This document shows, one piece after another, positions 1 to 7,157 of a DNA stretch of 11,942 nt; the first letter of the stretch is position 1, and every line of letters starts with the position of its first letter. The stretch spans positions 1 to 11,942 of the forward strand of contig CACZOH010000134.1 in NCBI GenBank assembly GCA_902782785.1, in the 5' to 3' direction. A program made the translations under genes and the position numbers. Below the pieces are notes generated by a model. The model was not told the DNA's origin. It worked only from the letters and a program-made list of their open reading frames with translations, and searched no databases. The stretch comes from an uncultured Ruminococcus sp. (lineage in GTDB: Bacteria; Bacillota; Clostridia; Oscillospirales; CAG-272).

Positions 1-896
1 ACGAGCGCGACCGCCGCATGACAATCATCACGACAACCTTTATCCCCTGCGGCGCAAAGGTACCGTTCATTGCAATGATCGCGGGTGCGATTTTCGGCGG
101 TTCCCCTTGGATTTCGGTCTCTGCATATTTCATCGGCATGGCTGCAATCATCGTCTCCGGCATCATGCTGAAAAAGACGAAGCTGTTCGCGGGCGAGCCT
201 GCACCGTTTGTCATGGAGCTGCCTGCATACCATATGCCGACACTCGGCAACGTGCTCCGTTCGATGTGGGAGCGCGGCTGGTCGTTCATCAAAAAAGCCG
301 GCACTATCATACTGCTTTCAACTATCGTAGTCTGGTTTGCTTCGTACTTCGGTTGGGTCGACGGCTCGTTCCGTATGCTTGCCGAGGAGGAAATGGAATT
401 CTCGATACTCGCGTATATCGGCAAAGCGTTTGCGTGGCTGTTCGCTCCGCTCGGCTGGGGCAGCTGGAAAGCGGCTGTCGCATCCGTCACCGGTCTTGTC
501 GCAAAGGAAAACATCGTCGGCACAATGGGTATCCTCTACGGCGACTGGGCGGGTATCAGAGCGTCGTTTGACGTTCCGCATATCGCGGGCTTCTCCTTCC
601 TCGTATTCAATCTGCTCTGCGCTCCGTGCTTTGCGGCCATCGGCGCGATAAGACGCGAGATGAACAGCGCAAAATGGACGTGGTTCGCCGTCGGTTATCA
701 GTGCGGCTTCGCTTACGTGACAGCGCTCATGATCAACCAGTTCGGAAACCTCTTTACGGGCAACCTTGCCTCCGGCGCGGGACTTGTCGTTAATATCATC
801 GGTCTCGTCGCCGCAGTCGCGATGCTCGGACTTATGATATATATGCTGTTCTTCAAAAAGTACAAGGAAGCGACGAAGCTTACCAAAAAAGTGTGA
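1..896 (+). CDS. feoB: FeoB ferrous iron transport protein B, C-terminal part (5' end outside window)
   Basis: This is the C-terminal membrane half of FeoB, the inner-membrane Fe(II) transporter whose N-terminal G domain lies upstream of the window. The reading frame is open from the first bases and enters with ERDRRMTIITTTFIPCGAK, the conserved FeoB motif that contains the Pro-Cys of the second gate region. Several hydrophobic helices follow, then the conserved segment GLVAKENIVGTMGILYG near residues 165-180 of the visible part, and a last helix ending in a basic tail (KKYKEATKLTKKV). About 297 residues are visible, fitting the usual 600-800 residue FeoB. The Met codon at 18 is internal and is not the start. 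A small Cys-rich FeoB partner gene follows 13 bases after the stop, as is common in Clostridia. The family call is secure; regulation cannot be seen because the promoter is outside the window. Confidence 0.96.
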   Translation, partial: ERDRRMTIITTTFIPCGAKVPFIAMIAGAIFGGSPWISVSAYFIGMAAIIVSGIMLKKTKLFAGEPAPFVMELPAYHMPTLGNVLRSMWERGWSFIKKAGTIILLSTIVVWFASYFGWVDGSFRMLAEEEMEFSILAYIGKAFAWLFAPLGWGSWKAAVASVTGLVAKENIVGTMGILYGDWAGIRASFDVPHIAGFSFLVFNLLCAPCFAAIGAIRREMNSAKWTWFAVGYQCGFAYVTALMINQFGNLFTGNLASGAGLVVNIIGLVAAVAMLGLMIYMLFFKKYKEATKLTKKV

Positions 897-909
897 GGAG
901 CGTGATCTT

Positions 910-1089
910 ATGCTTGCCTGGCTCGCGGAAAACGCGGTAACCGTCATTACCGTAACCGTTCTTATCGTAATAACGGGTCTCGCCGTGTTTTCACTGATAA
1001 GAGAAAAAAAGAATAAAAAGGGCGTCTGCACGGGAAACTGCGCGTCCTGCGGCGCCTGCTGCGGCAGTAAAAACAAAGGTCTTAAGTGA
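910..1089 (+). CDS. FeoB-associated Cys-rich membrane protein (59 aa)
   Basis: This small gene starts 13 bases after the feoB stop, with an AGGAG ribosome binding site at 896-900. It encodes 59 residues. Residues 9-30 form one hydrophobic helix (VTVITVTVLIVITGLAVFSL), followed by a basic stretch REKKNKK and a Cys-rich tail with C40, C44, C47, C50 and C51 (pattern CxxxCxxCxxCC). This matches the small FeoB-associated Cys-rich membrane proteins found beside feoB in Firmicutes. Their role is not firmly established; they are assumed to help FeoB, perhaps by handling Fe(II) through the cysteines. Here the positive stretch after the helix suggests that the Cys-rich tail faces the cytoplasm, which is inference. 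Co-transcription with feoB is very likely, since the spacing is short and the terminator comes only after this gene. Confidence 0.88.
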   Translation: MLAWLAENAVTVITVTVLIVITGLAVFSLIREKKNKKGVCTGNCASCGACCGSKNKGLK

Positions 1090-1099
1090 CTTTAAACAA

Positions 1100-1136
1100 A
1101 AAACGCCGGTCGGAAACATATTCCGATCGGTGTTTT
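1100..1136 (+). terminator. Rho-independent terminator of the feoB operon
   Basis: A 16-bp inverted repeat (arms 1100-1115 and 1121-1136, two G-U pairs) closes a 5-base loop. The left arm starts with A's and the right arm ends in TTTT, and a further run of eight T's lies at 1146-1153. It begins 11 bases after the stop of the Cys-rich protein gene. Confidence 0.75.
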
Positions 1137-1193
1137 GCTATACCGTTTTTTTTGATTTCTCAAGACTTTTTAAAAAAAATCACGCGCAATCCC

Positions 1194-1222
1194 TTTACTT
1201 TTCGGCTTTTATTTGATATAAT
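1194..1222 (+). promoter_or_regulatory. Predicted sigma-A promoter, extended -10, for the radical SAM/GNAT operon
   Basis: TTTACT (-35, 1194-1199) and a perfect TATAAT (-10, 1217-1222) are separated by 17 bases. A TG at 1214-1215 forms an extended -10. Transcription would begin near 1229, leaving a leader of about 65 bases before the ATG at 1294. No operator-like palindrome was recognised in it. Confidence 0.7.
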
Positions 1223-1293
1223 AACAAATAAAGCACCGGAACAGCGGATAATATATCGCGCGTTATTTTAATAAAATGAGGAGACAGCCGGAA

Positions 1294-2295
1294 ATGAAAG
1301 GGAAAAAACTGATACTTGCGTTTGATATGTACGGCTGTCCGAATCGCTGCCTGCACTGCTGGATAGGTCATATGCCGAACGTATTGCCCGAGGACGGCGC
1401 GGACGATTTTGTCGCTTCGTATTTTTACCCGTATTTTGAGCGGATAGAGTTTTACAGCTGGCTGAGAGAACCCGATTTCTGCCCCGATTACAGACAGAGA
1501 TGGGAAAAGGACAAGGCTCTTTCAAAAAACGCGGAGCCCCTGCGCTTCGAGCTTTCGAGCTTTTACCGTATAGCGCGCGACGACGGATATATACCGTTTC
1601 TTAAATCCGTCGGCGTTAAAAAGGTGCAGCTTTCGTTTTTCGGTCTGAAGGAAACTCAGGACAGATACGTCGGAAGACGCGGCGCGTATGAGGAGATAAT
1701 GCTCGCGTCCGAAAAACTGATAAAAGGCGGCGTGATCCCTCGCTGGCAGTGTTTCATAAACGAGGAGAACAAGAAAGAGATCATATCGATATACGAAACG
1801 GCAAAGAGGATAAGAGAGACCGTGTGCGCCGGGCTTGAGTTTTTCGTTCACGAGGGCTCGTGCGACGGAGAAAACGAAAAGCTTTATCCCGTAAGGATAG
1901 AGAAAGATCATATCCCGGATGAGCTTATACCCGTTTATCATGGCTATGACAAGCTGAAAACGGAGGAGGAATGCTGTCTTTTGCTTGAAAACGACGATAC
2001 GTCTCCCTGTTTTGAGACGGGTGATGAAATAACGCTTTACGTTTCAAACAAATACGACGTGTATTACAATTTCACAAATATGACAAAGCCGTGGATTATC
2101 GGAAATCTGAAAGAGGACGAACCTGATTCGTTAACCGAAAAGATCATTAACGGAGACACGTACGCGCTGAAGAAAGCAAAAGAATGCAGCTGGTCCGGGC
2201 TTGCGGCAAAATACGGCGACAAAACGTCAAAAAAAGCGTTTGAAACGGATGATTATAAAATGTACCTGTTCAACAGGTATCTTAACGACTTATAA
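1294..2295 (+). CDS. Radical SAM protein of unrecognised subfamily
   Basis: This is a radical SAM enzyme of 333 residues. The 4Fe-4S/SAM motif C15-P-N-R-C19-L-H-C22 (CxxxCxxC) sits after the first beta strand (KLILAFDMYG). A segment typical of the partial TIM barrel follows near residues 108-155 (VKKVQLSFFG, then GAYEEIMLASEKL and GGVIPRWQCFIN). The C-terminal part contains C227, C228, C239 and C298 and the stretch PWIIGNLKED (266-275). That stretch recalls the iGNl segment of SPASM/twitch domains, but the usual Cys spacing is not obvious. The ATG at 1294 is preferred over the in-frame ATG at 1276: the GAGGAG at 1278-1283 serves as ribosome binding site for 1294 but overlaps the earlier codon. 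A GNAT-YoaP gene follows after 26 bases, so the two are probably co-transcribed. The substrate cannot be told from the sequence; the radical SAM call is firm. Confidence 0.9.
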   Translation: MKGKKLILAFDMYGCPNRCLHCWIGHMPNVLPEDGADDFVASYFYPYFERIEFYSWLREPDFCPDYRQRWEKDKALSKNAEPLRFELSSFYRIARDDGYIPFLKSVGVKKVQLSFFGLKETQDRYVGRRGAYEEIMLASEKLIKGGVIPRWQCFINEENKKEIISIYETAKRIRETVCAGLEFFVHEGSCDGENEKLYPVRIEKDHIPDELIPVYHGYDKLKTEEECCLLLENDDTSPCFETGDEITLYVSNKYDVYYNFTNMTKPWIIGNLKEDEPDSLTEKIINGDTYALKKAKECSWSGLAAKYGDKTSKKAFETDDYKMYLFNRYLNDL

Positions 2296-2321
2296 AAAAA
2301 TATGACAGAGAGGGAAAAAGA

Positions 2322-3077
2322 ATGGAATATATCAGGGTGACAAAGGAAAATTTAGATAGCGAGCATATATGCTGCGCGATATCGAACAACAGGGACGTAC
2401 AGGTTTCTTCAAAGAAATCGTGGCTTTCCGAACGCTTTGACGAGGGGCTTGTGTTTTTGAAAAGCGAGGAGCGCGGAAAATGCTTTATCGAATACATACC
2501 CGCGGAGTACGCGTGGAATCCCGTCGAGGCGGACGGATATATCTATATCGACTGCCTTTGGGTATCGGGCAGCTTCAAAGGTCACGGCTATTCGAACGAT
2601 CTTCTGAACGAATGCAAAAACGACGCAAAAGAAAAGGGGAAGAAAGGTCTTTGCATCCTTTCCGAGAAGAAGAAAAAGCCGTTTCTGTCGGACCCGGAAT
2701 ATCTGAAATACAAGGGCTTTACAGTTTGCGACGAGGCGGATAACGGAATCCTGCTCTGGTATCTTCCGTTTGAAAAGAACGCGGAAAAACCGCGCTTCAA
2801 AGAATGCGCAAAGCATCCGCACGTTAAGAGTTCCGGCTTTGTTATCTATTATACTTATCAGTGTCCGTTCAACGCGAAATACGTTCCGATACTGGAGGCG
2901 ACGGCTAAGGAGCGCGGTATCCCTCTTCAAACCGTACGCCTGAAAAGCAGGGAGGAGGCGCAAAACGCTCCGACGCCGGTAACGACGTACGCCGTGTTTT
3001 ATAACGGGGAATACGTAACGAACGAACAGATGAACGATACGAAATTCATAAAGCTTGCCGACGGTCTTATGAAATAA
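2322..3077 (+). CDS. yoaP: GNAT N-acetyltransferase with C-terminal YoaP domain
   Basis: This 251-residue protein matches the two-part layout and length of Bacillus subtilis YoaP. Residues 1-150 form a GNAT acyltransferase domain. The acetyl-CoA pyrophosphate loop is visible as FKGHGYSNDLL (85-95), after the strand YIYIDCLWVSG. Residues 155-248 form the YoaP domain, which looks thioredoxin-like: a strand VIYYTY, then C181-P-F-N in place of a CxxC, and a later PVTTYAVFYNGEYV with a Pro (P219) in the position expected for the cis-Pro loop. Only one Cys is present at the active-site-like position, so a disulfide reductase role is unlikely. The start follows a GAGAGGG ribosome binding site at 2308-2314. 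The acetyl acceptor is unknown. Position directly downstream of a radical SAM gene suggests the two act on the same substrate or modify each other's product, which is inference. Confidence 0.85.
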   Translation: MEYIRVTKENLDSEHICCAISNNRDVQVSSKKSWLSERFDEGLVFLKSEERGKCFIEYIPAEYAWNPVEADGYIYIDCLWVSGSFKGHGYSNDLLNECKNDAKEKGKKGLCILSEKKKKPFLSDPEYLKYKGFTVCDEADNGILLWYLPFEKNAEKPRFKECAKHPHVKSSGFVIYYTYQCPFNAKYVPILEATAKERGIPLQTVRLKSREEAQNAPTPVTTYAVFYNGEYVTNEQMNDTKFIKLADGLMK

Positions 3078-3137
3078 AACAAGAGTTTCCGCCGCCGGCA
3101 CTTCATCTTATACGGACAAATCAAAACACGTAAAGAC

Positions 3138-3166
3138 AGGACAAACGCGTTTTTTTGATGTATAAT
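3138..3166 (+). promoter_or_regulatory. Predicted sigma-A promoter for the AraC-type regulator
   Basis: AGGACA (3138-3143, four of six matches to the -35 consensus) and a perfect TATAAT (3161-3166) are 17 bases apart. The predicted transcript starts near 3173, just before the GGGAGGAG ribosome binding site at 3177-3184. The promoter covers the alternative TTG/ATG codons at 3155-3160, so the coding region must begin later, at 3194. Confidence 0.6.
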
Positions 3167-3193
3167 GCGGACAGACGGGAGGAGAAAAACGGT

Positions 3194-4090
3194 ATGGAAT
3201 GGCTTTCTTGTATAAAGAAAACGATAGATTATCTTGAAAAGCATCTTTGTGACGAAGTGTCCGTCCGGGACGCCGCGGAAAGCGTTTACGTATCTCCGTT
3301 TTTCCTTCAAAGAGGTTTTTCGGTCATGACCGGCTGCGGGATAGGCGAATATCTGCGCAGCAGACGGTTGTATGAAGCGGCGCTCGACCTGCGGAATACG
3401 GACGATAAAATAATAGATATCGCCTTGCGTTACCGCTACGAAACGCCGGAGAGCTTTACAAAGGCTTTTTCGCGTTTTCACGGCGCGACGCCTTCACAGG
3501 TGCGCGCGGGAGCCGTGATCCGCGTTTTTCTCCCGTTCCGGATCAACTTAACGATAAGCGGAGGCAATCAGATGGATTACAAGATCACACAAATGTTTTC
3601 TTTCAGGGTCATAGGTTTTCAAAAGGTTTTCGATTACGAGACCGCGTATGCCGAGATACCGAAATTCTGGGACGAGATATGTGAAAAGTACGCATATAAC
3701 GTTTATGCGGGCAGCGCGCCCGCAAACGCGTATGAACAAGCTCTCGTTGACAACTGCATAGGCGAATACGGCGTATGTATCGACGATATGGACGGCGGAA
3801 GGTTCCGTTATCTGATAGCCGGAAGATACGCGGGCGGCGAAGTGCCGGACGGAATGGTGTTGTACGAATTCCCGCGCGGAGAATGGGCGGTGTTCAACTG
3901 CGTCGGTCCGATGCCGGACGCTCTTCAGAACGTGAACACGTATATTTTCAAGGAATGGCTGCCCGGAAATCCCGATTTTGAGTTCTGCGGGAATGCAAAC
4001 ATGGAATGGTATGACTGCGTAAACGGTGAGAAGACCGATCCGGATTATCACAGCGCGATATGGATACCCGTCAGGCGCAAAAAAGGATAG
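3194..4090 (+). CDS. AraC family transcriptional regulator with GyrI-like effector-binding domain
   Basis: This is a 298-residue regulator. Residues 5-105 hold the AraC-type double helix-turn-helix: VRDAAESVYVSPFFLQRGFS is the first recognition region, and IDIALRYRYETPESFTKAFS then GATPSQVR the second. Residues about 126-298 form a GyrI-like/AraC effector-binding domain, with the typical strand YEFPRGEWAVFNCVGP and the ending YHSAIWIPVR. Such proteins sense small hydrophobic or cationic ligands and activate drug- or stress-response genes. The ATG at 3194 is chosen because GGGAGGAG lies 9 bases upstream and the promoter overlaps earlier start codons. It lies downstream of the radical SAM/GNAT pair on the same strand but has its own promoter. 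It may control that operon or itself; no binding site could be identified. A strong terminator follows. Confidence 0.9.
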   Translation: MEWLSCIKKTIDYLEKHLCDEVSVRDAAESVYVSPFFLQRGFSVMTGCGIGEYLRSRRLYEAALDLRNTDDKIIDIALRYRYETPESFTKAFSRFHGATPSQVRAGAVIRVFLPFRINLTISGGNQMDYKITQMFSFRVIGFQKVFDYETAYAEIPKFWDEICEKYAYNVYAGSAPANAYEQALVDNCIGEYGVCIDDMDGGRFRYLIAGRYAGGEVPDGMVLYEFPRGEWAVFNCVGPMPDALQNVNTYIFKEWLPGNPDFEFCGNANMEWYDCVNGEKTDPDYHSAIWIPVRRKKG

Positions 4091-4098
4091 ATCACCGT

Positions 4099-4127
4099 AA
4101 ACTGCCGCACTGCACGGCAGTTTTTTT
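4099..4127 (+). terminator. Rho-independent terminator after the AraC-type regulator
   Basis: Arms AAACTGCCG (4099-4107) and CGGCAGTTT (4115-4123) form a 9-bp stem with a 7-base loop, followed by an unbroken T run (4121-4127) and more T's to 4134. It lies 8 bases after the stop codon. Confidence 0.92.
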
Positions 4128-4146
4128 GTTTTTTGCCTTAATGATG

Positions 4147-4175
4147 TTGACAAAGCCCGAAAAAAGTGATATAAA
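4147..4175 (+). promoter_or_regulatory. Predicted sigma-A promoter of the Ig-like surface protein gene
   Basis: A perfect TTGACA (4147-4152) and TATAAA (4170-4175) are 17 bases apart, with TG at 4167-4168 giving an extended -10. This is a near-consensus promoter and implies strong, mostly constitutive expression. Transcription would start near 4182, 29 bases before the ATG. Confidence 0.8.
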
Positions 4176-4210
4176 TATAACAGTATGATAAGGAAGGAAC
4201 GGTCATCAAA

Positions 4211-6193
4211 ATGAAAAAGATATCTGTTATTTTAGCTTTTGTCATGGTCCTCTCGCTTTTCGCAGCGCTCGGTTTTACCGTGAGCGCGGCGGGCGAGGAA
4301 GTGCCGAAGCTCGTGCACGAGCCGGCGACGATAACGGTAAATCAGGGCTCGAAGGCGGTGCTCAAGACCGTGGCGAGCGGTAAAAACCTGCATTTCAGCT
4401 GGATCGCGACTGTCGATCCGAAAGGCACCTTCGATCTGTCCAAGGCCGCCGGAGTAAAGGCGCTCGAGGCGCTTGACGGATCCGGCAAAATGAAGGTCAG
4501 CATGAAAACGTATCAGAGCGGCACGGACGAATACACGGCTGAGCTTATAATCGACGGAGTTATTGATACTAACTACGGTATCGCCTGCGTATGCACCGTA
4601 GCGAACGACGCGGGCTATAAGGCGACGGACGAGGCGTTTATTTTCACCGCTTACGACGCGCCGAAGCAGGCGGAGGTCGATCTTGTGGCGGAGCTCGACG
4701 TCAGAATAGGCAAGCTGATAAAGCTCGCCTGCAACGTGTATCCCGCGGACGACGAAAACGTTGAGATAGAATATCACTGGTACTGCACGCCCGACGGAAA
4801 CAAGAGCAACGGTGTTCTGATCGAGGATGAGGATTATTCCGTTCTCGTTGTCGATACGTCGGCGGGCGGATTATATTTCTATTACTGCACGTTCTACATC
4901 GTAAAAAACAATTCGGGCTACTTCTATGAATCCGGCGTCACGATGATAAGACTTCACGAGCCGGAGATAGAGGTGACGTATTCGGAAAGCGACGTGACGC
5001 TCGATATAGGTCAGTCAAAAACGCTGAAGGCAAACGTCGCCATAAATCCCGAAAAGGACAAAGAGGGCGATTACAGCATTGATTATCAGTGGTATAAGGG
5101 AAACAACAATATAGTCGGCACGTTCACAAAGATCAAAGGCGCGAATACCGACACGCTCGAGGTCACCGGAGCGGAGAGCGCAGCAAAGGTGTATTATTTC
5201 TGCGAGGTAACGTTTACGACGATGGAAAGCCACACGTTTTCCAATATGTCAAGCGACGCCCCGATCGTAGTTGTGAGGAGCACCGGCGAGAAGAACGCGG
5301 AGATAACGCAGATGCCGAAGGACGTCAAGGTCAAGGAAAACGAAACGGCGACGTTCTCCGTCAAGGCGGTCAACGCAAAATCGTACGAGTGGTATATGGA
5401 TAAGCCCGGCGGAAAAACGGAAAAGCCGTTCAAGCCCGTCAAGCTTGAGAACGGCAAAAACGGCGTCGTTTCGGGAGCTGACGGCAGCACGCTGAAAATA
5501 AAAGCGTCAAAGGATATCGACGGATATTTCTTCTACTGCAGCGTTTACGGCAGTAATGGTAAATACGTTACGTCAACGGCCGCGACGCTCGAGGTCATAC
5601 CCGACGTCAAGCTCCCCGTACAGCCGACTATAACGGAGCAGCCGAAATCAGTCACGGCGACGGTCGGCGAGGACGTTAAGCTGTCGATAAAAGGAGCGAA
5701 CACGGACGGCGGAACGCTCGTTTACAGGTGGTACATAAGCGATACGGACAATTACCCCGACATCCGCGCGATAGACGACGCGGAGGAAGCGGAGTATTCG
5801 CCGGACAACAAAGCGGCGGGCGTAAAGTATTACTGCTGCGCGGTATGGAACGTGCTCGGCGAATATGAGGACGGACCTGTGTATTCTGACTTTGCAAAGG
5901 TAGAATTCAAGGAAGCCGAAACGACGCCCGAGCAGACGGAAACGAACACGGAGACCGAAACGGAGACGGAGGAGACGACAAAGCCCGCCGAATCCGAAAC
6001 GGAAACGGAGACCGAGCCCGCGGCGACGGAGAGCGCCCCCGCGACGGACACGGAAAAGACGCCCGGCCCAACAACAAACGATAACCCGAACAAAACGCTT
6101 CTTATCGTACTGTGCGTGATCATCTGCGTCCTCGTCACAGCGCTTATCGTCATAGGTATCGTGGTGCTTGTGAAGAGCGGAAAAAAGAAATAA
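4211..6193 (+). CDS. Secreted membrane-anchored protein with five Ig-like modules
   Basis: This 660-residue protein has a signal peptide (residues 1-27: MKK, a hydrophobic core, then TVSAAG). Five Ig-like modules follow, at about 33-148, 151-249, 252-355, 363-462 and 471-566. Each has a core Trp (W64, W190, W294, W394, W507) and, near the end, an aromatic-rich strand with Cys (C126/C128, C226, C331, C443, C542/C543). Only module 2 also has a B-strand Cys (C174), so only it shows the classical disulfide pair. A Thr/Glu/Pro-rich linker (567-628) leads to one transmembrane helix (630-654) and a KSGKKK tail. No LPXTG motif is present, so anchoring is by the helix. AGGAAGG lies 13 bases before the ATG, a long spacing, but the signal peptide fixes this start. 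It is a single-gene unit between two terminators. Binding or adhesion is likely; the ligand is unknown. Confidence 0.85.
   Translation: MKKISVILAFVMVLSLFAALGFTVSAAGEEVPKLVHEPATITVNQGSKAVLKTVASGKNLHFSWIATVDPKGTFDLSKAAGVKALEALDGSGKMKVSMKTYQSGTDEYTAELIIDGVIDTNYGIACVCTVANDAGYKATDEAFIFTAYDAPKQAEVDLVAELDVRIGKLIKLACNVYPADDENVEIEYHWYCTPDGNKSNGVLIEDEDYSVLVVDTSAGGLYFYYCTFYIVKNNSGYFYESGVTMIRLHEPEIEVTYSESDVTLDIGQSKTLKANVAINPEKDKEGDYSIDYQWYKGNNNIVGTFTKIKGANTDTLEVTGAESAAKVYYFCEVTFTTMESHTFSNMSSDAPIVVVRSTGEKNAEITQMPKDVKVKENETATFSVKAVNAKSYEWYMDKPGGKTEKPFKPVKLENGKNGVVSGADGSTLKIKASKDIDGYFFYCSVYGSNGKYVTSTAATLEVIPDVKLPVQPTITEQPKSVTATVGEDVKLSIKGANTDGGTLVYRWYISDTDNYPDIRAIDDAEEAEYSPDNKAAGVKYYCCAVWNVLGEYEDGPVYSDFAKVEFKEAETTPEQTETNTETETETEETTKPAESETETETEPAATESAPATDTEKTPGPTTNDNPNKTLLIVLCVIICVLVTALIVIGIVVLVKSGKKK
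5935..6060 (+). repeat. Imperfect ACGGAGACCGAA-type repeats encoding the Thr/Glu linker
   Basis: Low-complexity, purine-rich sequence made of variants of GAAACGGAGAC. The 11-mer ACGGAGACCGA occurs at 5948-5958 and again at 6005-6015, and CCGAAACGGA at 5955-5964 and 5994-6003. It encodes alternating Thr and Glu. Such tracts are prone to length change by slippage or recombination, so the linker length may vary between strains. Confidence 0.6.
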
Positions 6194-6206
6194 CGTGTAA
6201 AGGTAA

Positions 6207-6235
6207 AAAGCTGCCGCGGTAAGCGGCAGTTTTTT
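6207..6235 (+). terminator. Rho-independent terminator, probably bidirectional, between convergent genes
   Basis: Stem CTGCCGC/GCGGCAG (6211-6217 and 6223-6229) with loop GGTAA is extended by G-U and A-T pairs and followed by TTTTTT (6230-6235). On the minus strand the same hairpin is followed by CTTTTT, so it can also end the convergent gene whose stop is at 6274. Confidence 0.9.
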
Positions 6236-6273
6236 AATGCAGGATTAAAGTGTTACCTCAAAGATCCGAATTC

Positions 6274-7149
6274 TTAATTGACCCCGCTTCCGTCAAATTC
6301 CGGCGTATATACGCTCTCGTGCGAGGAGGTGTCCTGTAGAAAACCTTCAAAGCCGAGCGAGACCGCGGTTTCGGCGACCTTTTTATATTCATATTTCGTC
6401 AGCCTCCTGTCTATCTCCCTGAACTCTTTTGCGCGGTAAACGGGGCAGTACTGCGACATGAGGGAGAGCAAAAATTTGCTTTTGTCAAAATTGTCTGACA
6501 AAAACCGCAGCGTTTTCACGCTCTCGTCCTTGTGTGACGGCAGTATCAGATGACGGACTATCACGCCGCGCTTCATAATGCCGTTTTCATCGTACTCACA
6601 CCCGCCGCGCTGACGGAGCATCTCGGCGAGCGCATCTTTGGCGACGGACGGATAATCCCGCGCGCCGGAGTATTTTTCTGACAGATCCTCCGACACGTAT
6701 TTGAAATCGGGCAGATATACGTCAACGTATCCCTCAAGCGCTTTGAGCGTCTGTACGCGCTCGTAGCCCGACGTGTTATACACGACGGGTATCTGAAGCC
6801 GCGCGAGCCTGAGCGCCTCTTTGATTTCGGGTACGTACGGCGTAGGCGACACGAGGTTTATATTGTGACAGCCGCGGCTCTGCAGTTCTTTCATTATATC
6901 CGCAAGGCGGACGACGGTTATTTCCGTACCGCCGCAAAGCGCTGATATTTCATAATTCTGGCAGAATACGCAGGATAAAGGACAGCCGGAGAAGAATATT
7001 GCGCCCGATCCCTTTGTGCCTGATACCGGCGGCTCCTCGTAATAATGCGGAGCGGCTCTTGCGATCTTAAGCGCGCCCGCGCCGCACAGTCCGCGGCCTT
7101 TTTCGCGGTCGGCGCCGCATTTTTTAGGACAAAGCTTACAATTTAACAT
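6274..7149 (-). CDS. PflX/PflA-like radical SAM protein (COG1313 type)
   Basis: This 291-residue protein resembles the PflX group of putative pyruvate formate-lyase activating enzyme homologues. Its N-terminus has four cysteines (C4, C7, C11, C22) in the pattern C-x2-C-x3-C...GLCG, typical of this group. The radical SAM motif is C56-P-L-S-C60-V-F-C63-Q-N-Y, where the aromatic-Cys ending is typical of activases. Further on are INLVSPTPYVPEI (95-107), VVYNTSGYE (121-129) and VDVYLPDFKY (137-146), all characteristic barrel strands. The length is normal for the family. The ATG at 7149 follows a weak AAAGG. No glycyl radical enzyme gene lies in the window, so its partner is either elsewhere or it is not an activase. 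It is transcribed alone, divergently from the serine hydrolase gene and converging on the Ig-protein gene. The family call is firm; the substrate is unknown. Confidence 0.9.
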   Translation of the reverse strand: MLNCKLCPKKCGADREKGRGLCGAGALKIARAAPHYYEEPPVSGTKGSGAIFFSGCPLSCVFCQNYEISALCGGTEITVVRLADIMKELQSRGCHNINLVSPTPYVPEIKEALRLARLQIPVVYNTSGYERVQTLKALEGYVDVYLPDFKYVSEDLSEKYSGARDYPSVAKDALAEMLRQRGGCEYDENGIMKRGVIVRHLILPSHKDESVKTLRFLSDNFDKSKFLLSLMSQYCPVYRAKEFREIDRRLTKYEYKKVAETAVSLGFEGFLQDTSSHESVYTPEFDGSGVN

Positions 7150-7157
7150 AAAAAACC

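Noticed and set aside
318..1076. A 252-codon open frame on the minus strand opposite feoB
   Set aside because: It lies wholly antisense to the conserved FeoB end and the Cys-rich protein, has no recognisable domain, and reflects the codon bias of the true strand.
1276..1293. The ATG at 1276 as start of the first radical SAM gene
   Set aside because: This codon overlaps the GAGGAG that serves as the ribosome binding site of ATG 1294, and the added residues are not part of the first strand of the fold.
3155..3193. An upstream TTG/ATG start for the AraC-type regulator
   Set aside because: The codons overlap the -10 TATAAT of the predicted promoter and have no ribosome binding site, while ATG 3194 has GGGAGGAG 9 bases upstream.
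6095..6193. A sortase (LPXTG) anchor at the end of the Ig-like protein
   Set aside because: No LPXTG-like motif precedes the hydrophobic segment; the end is a plain transmembrane helix with a KSGKKK tail.
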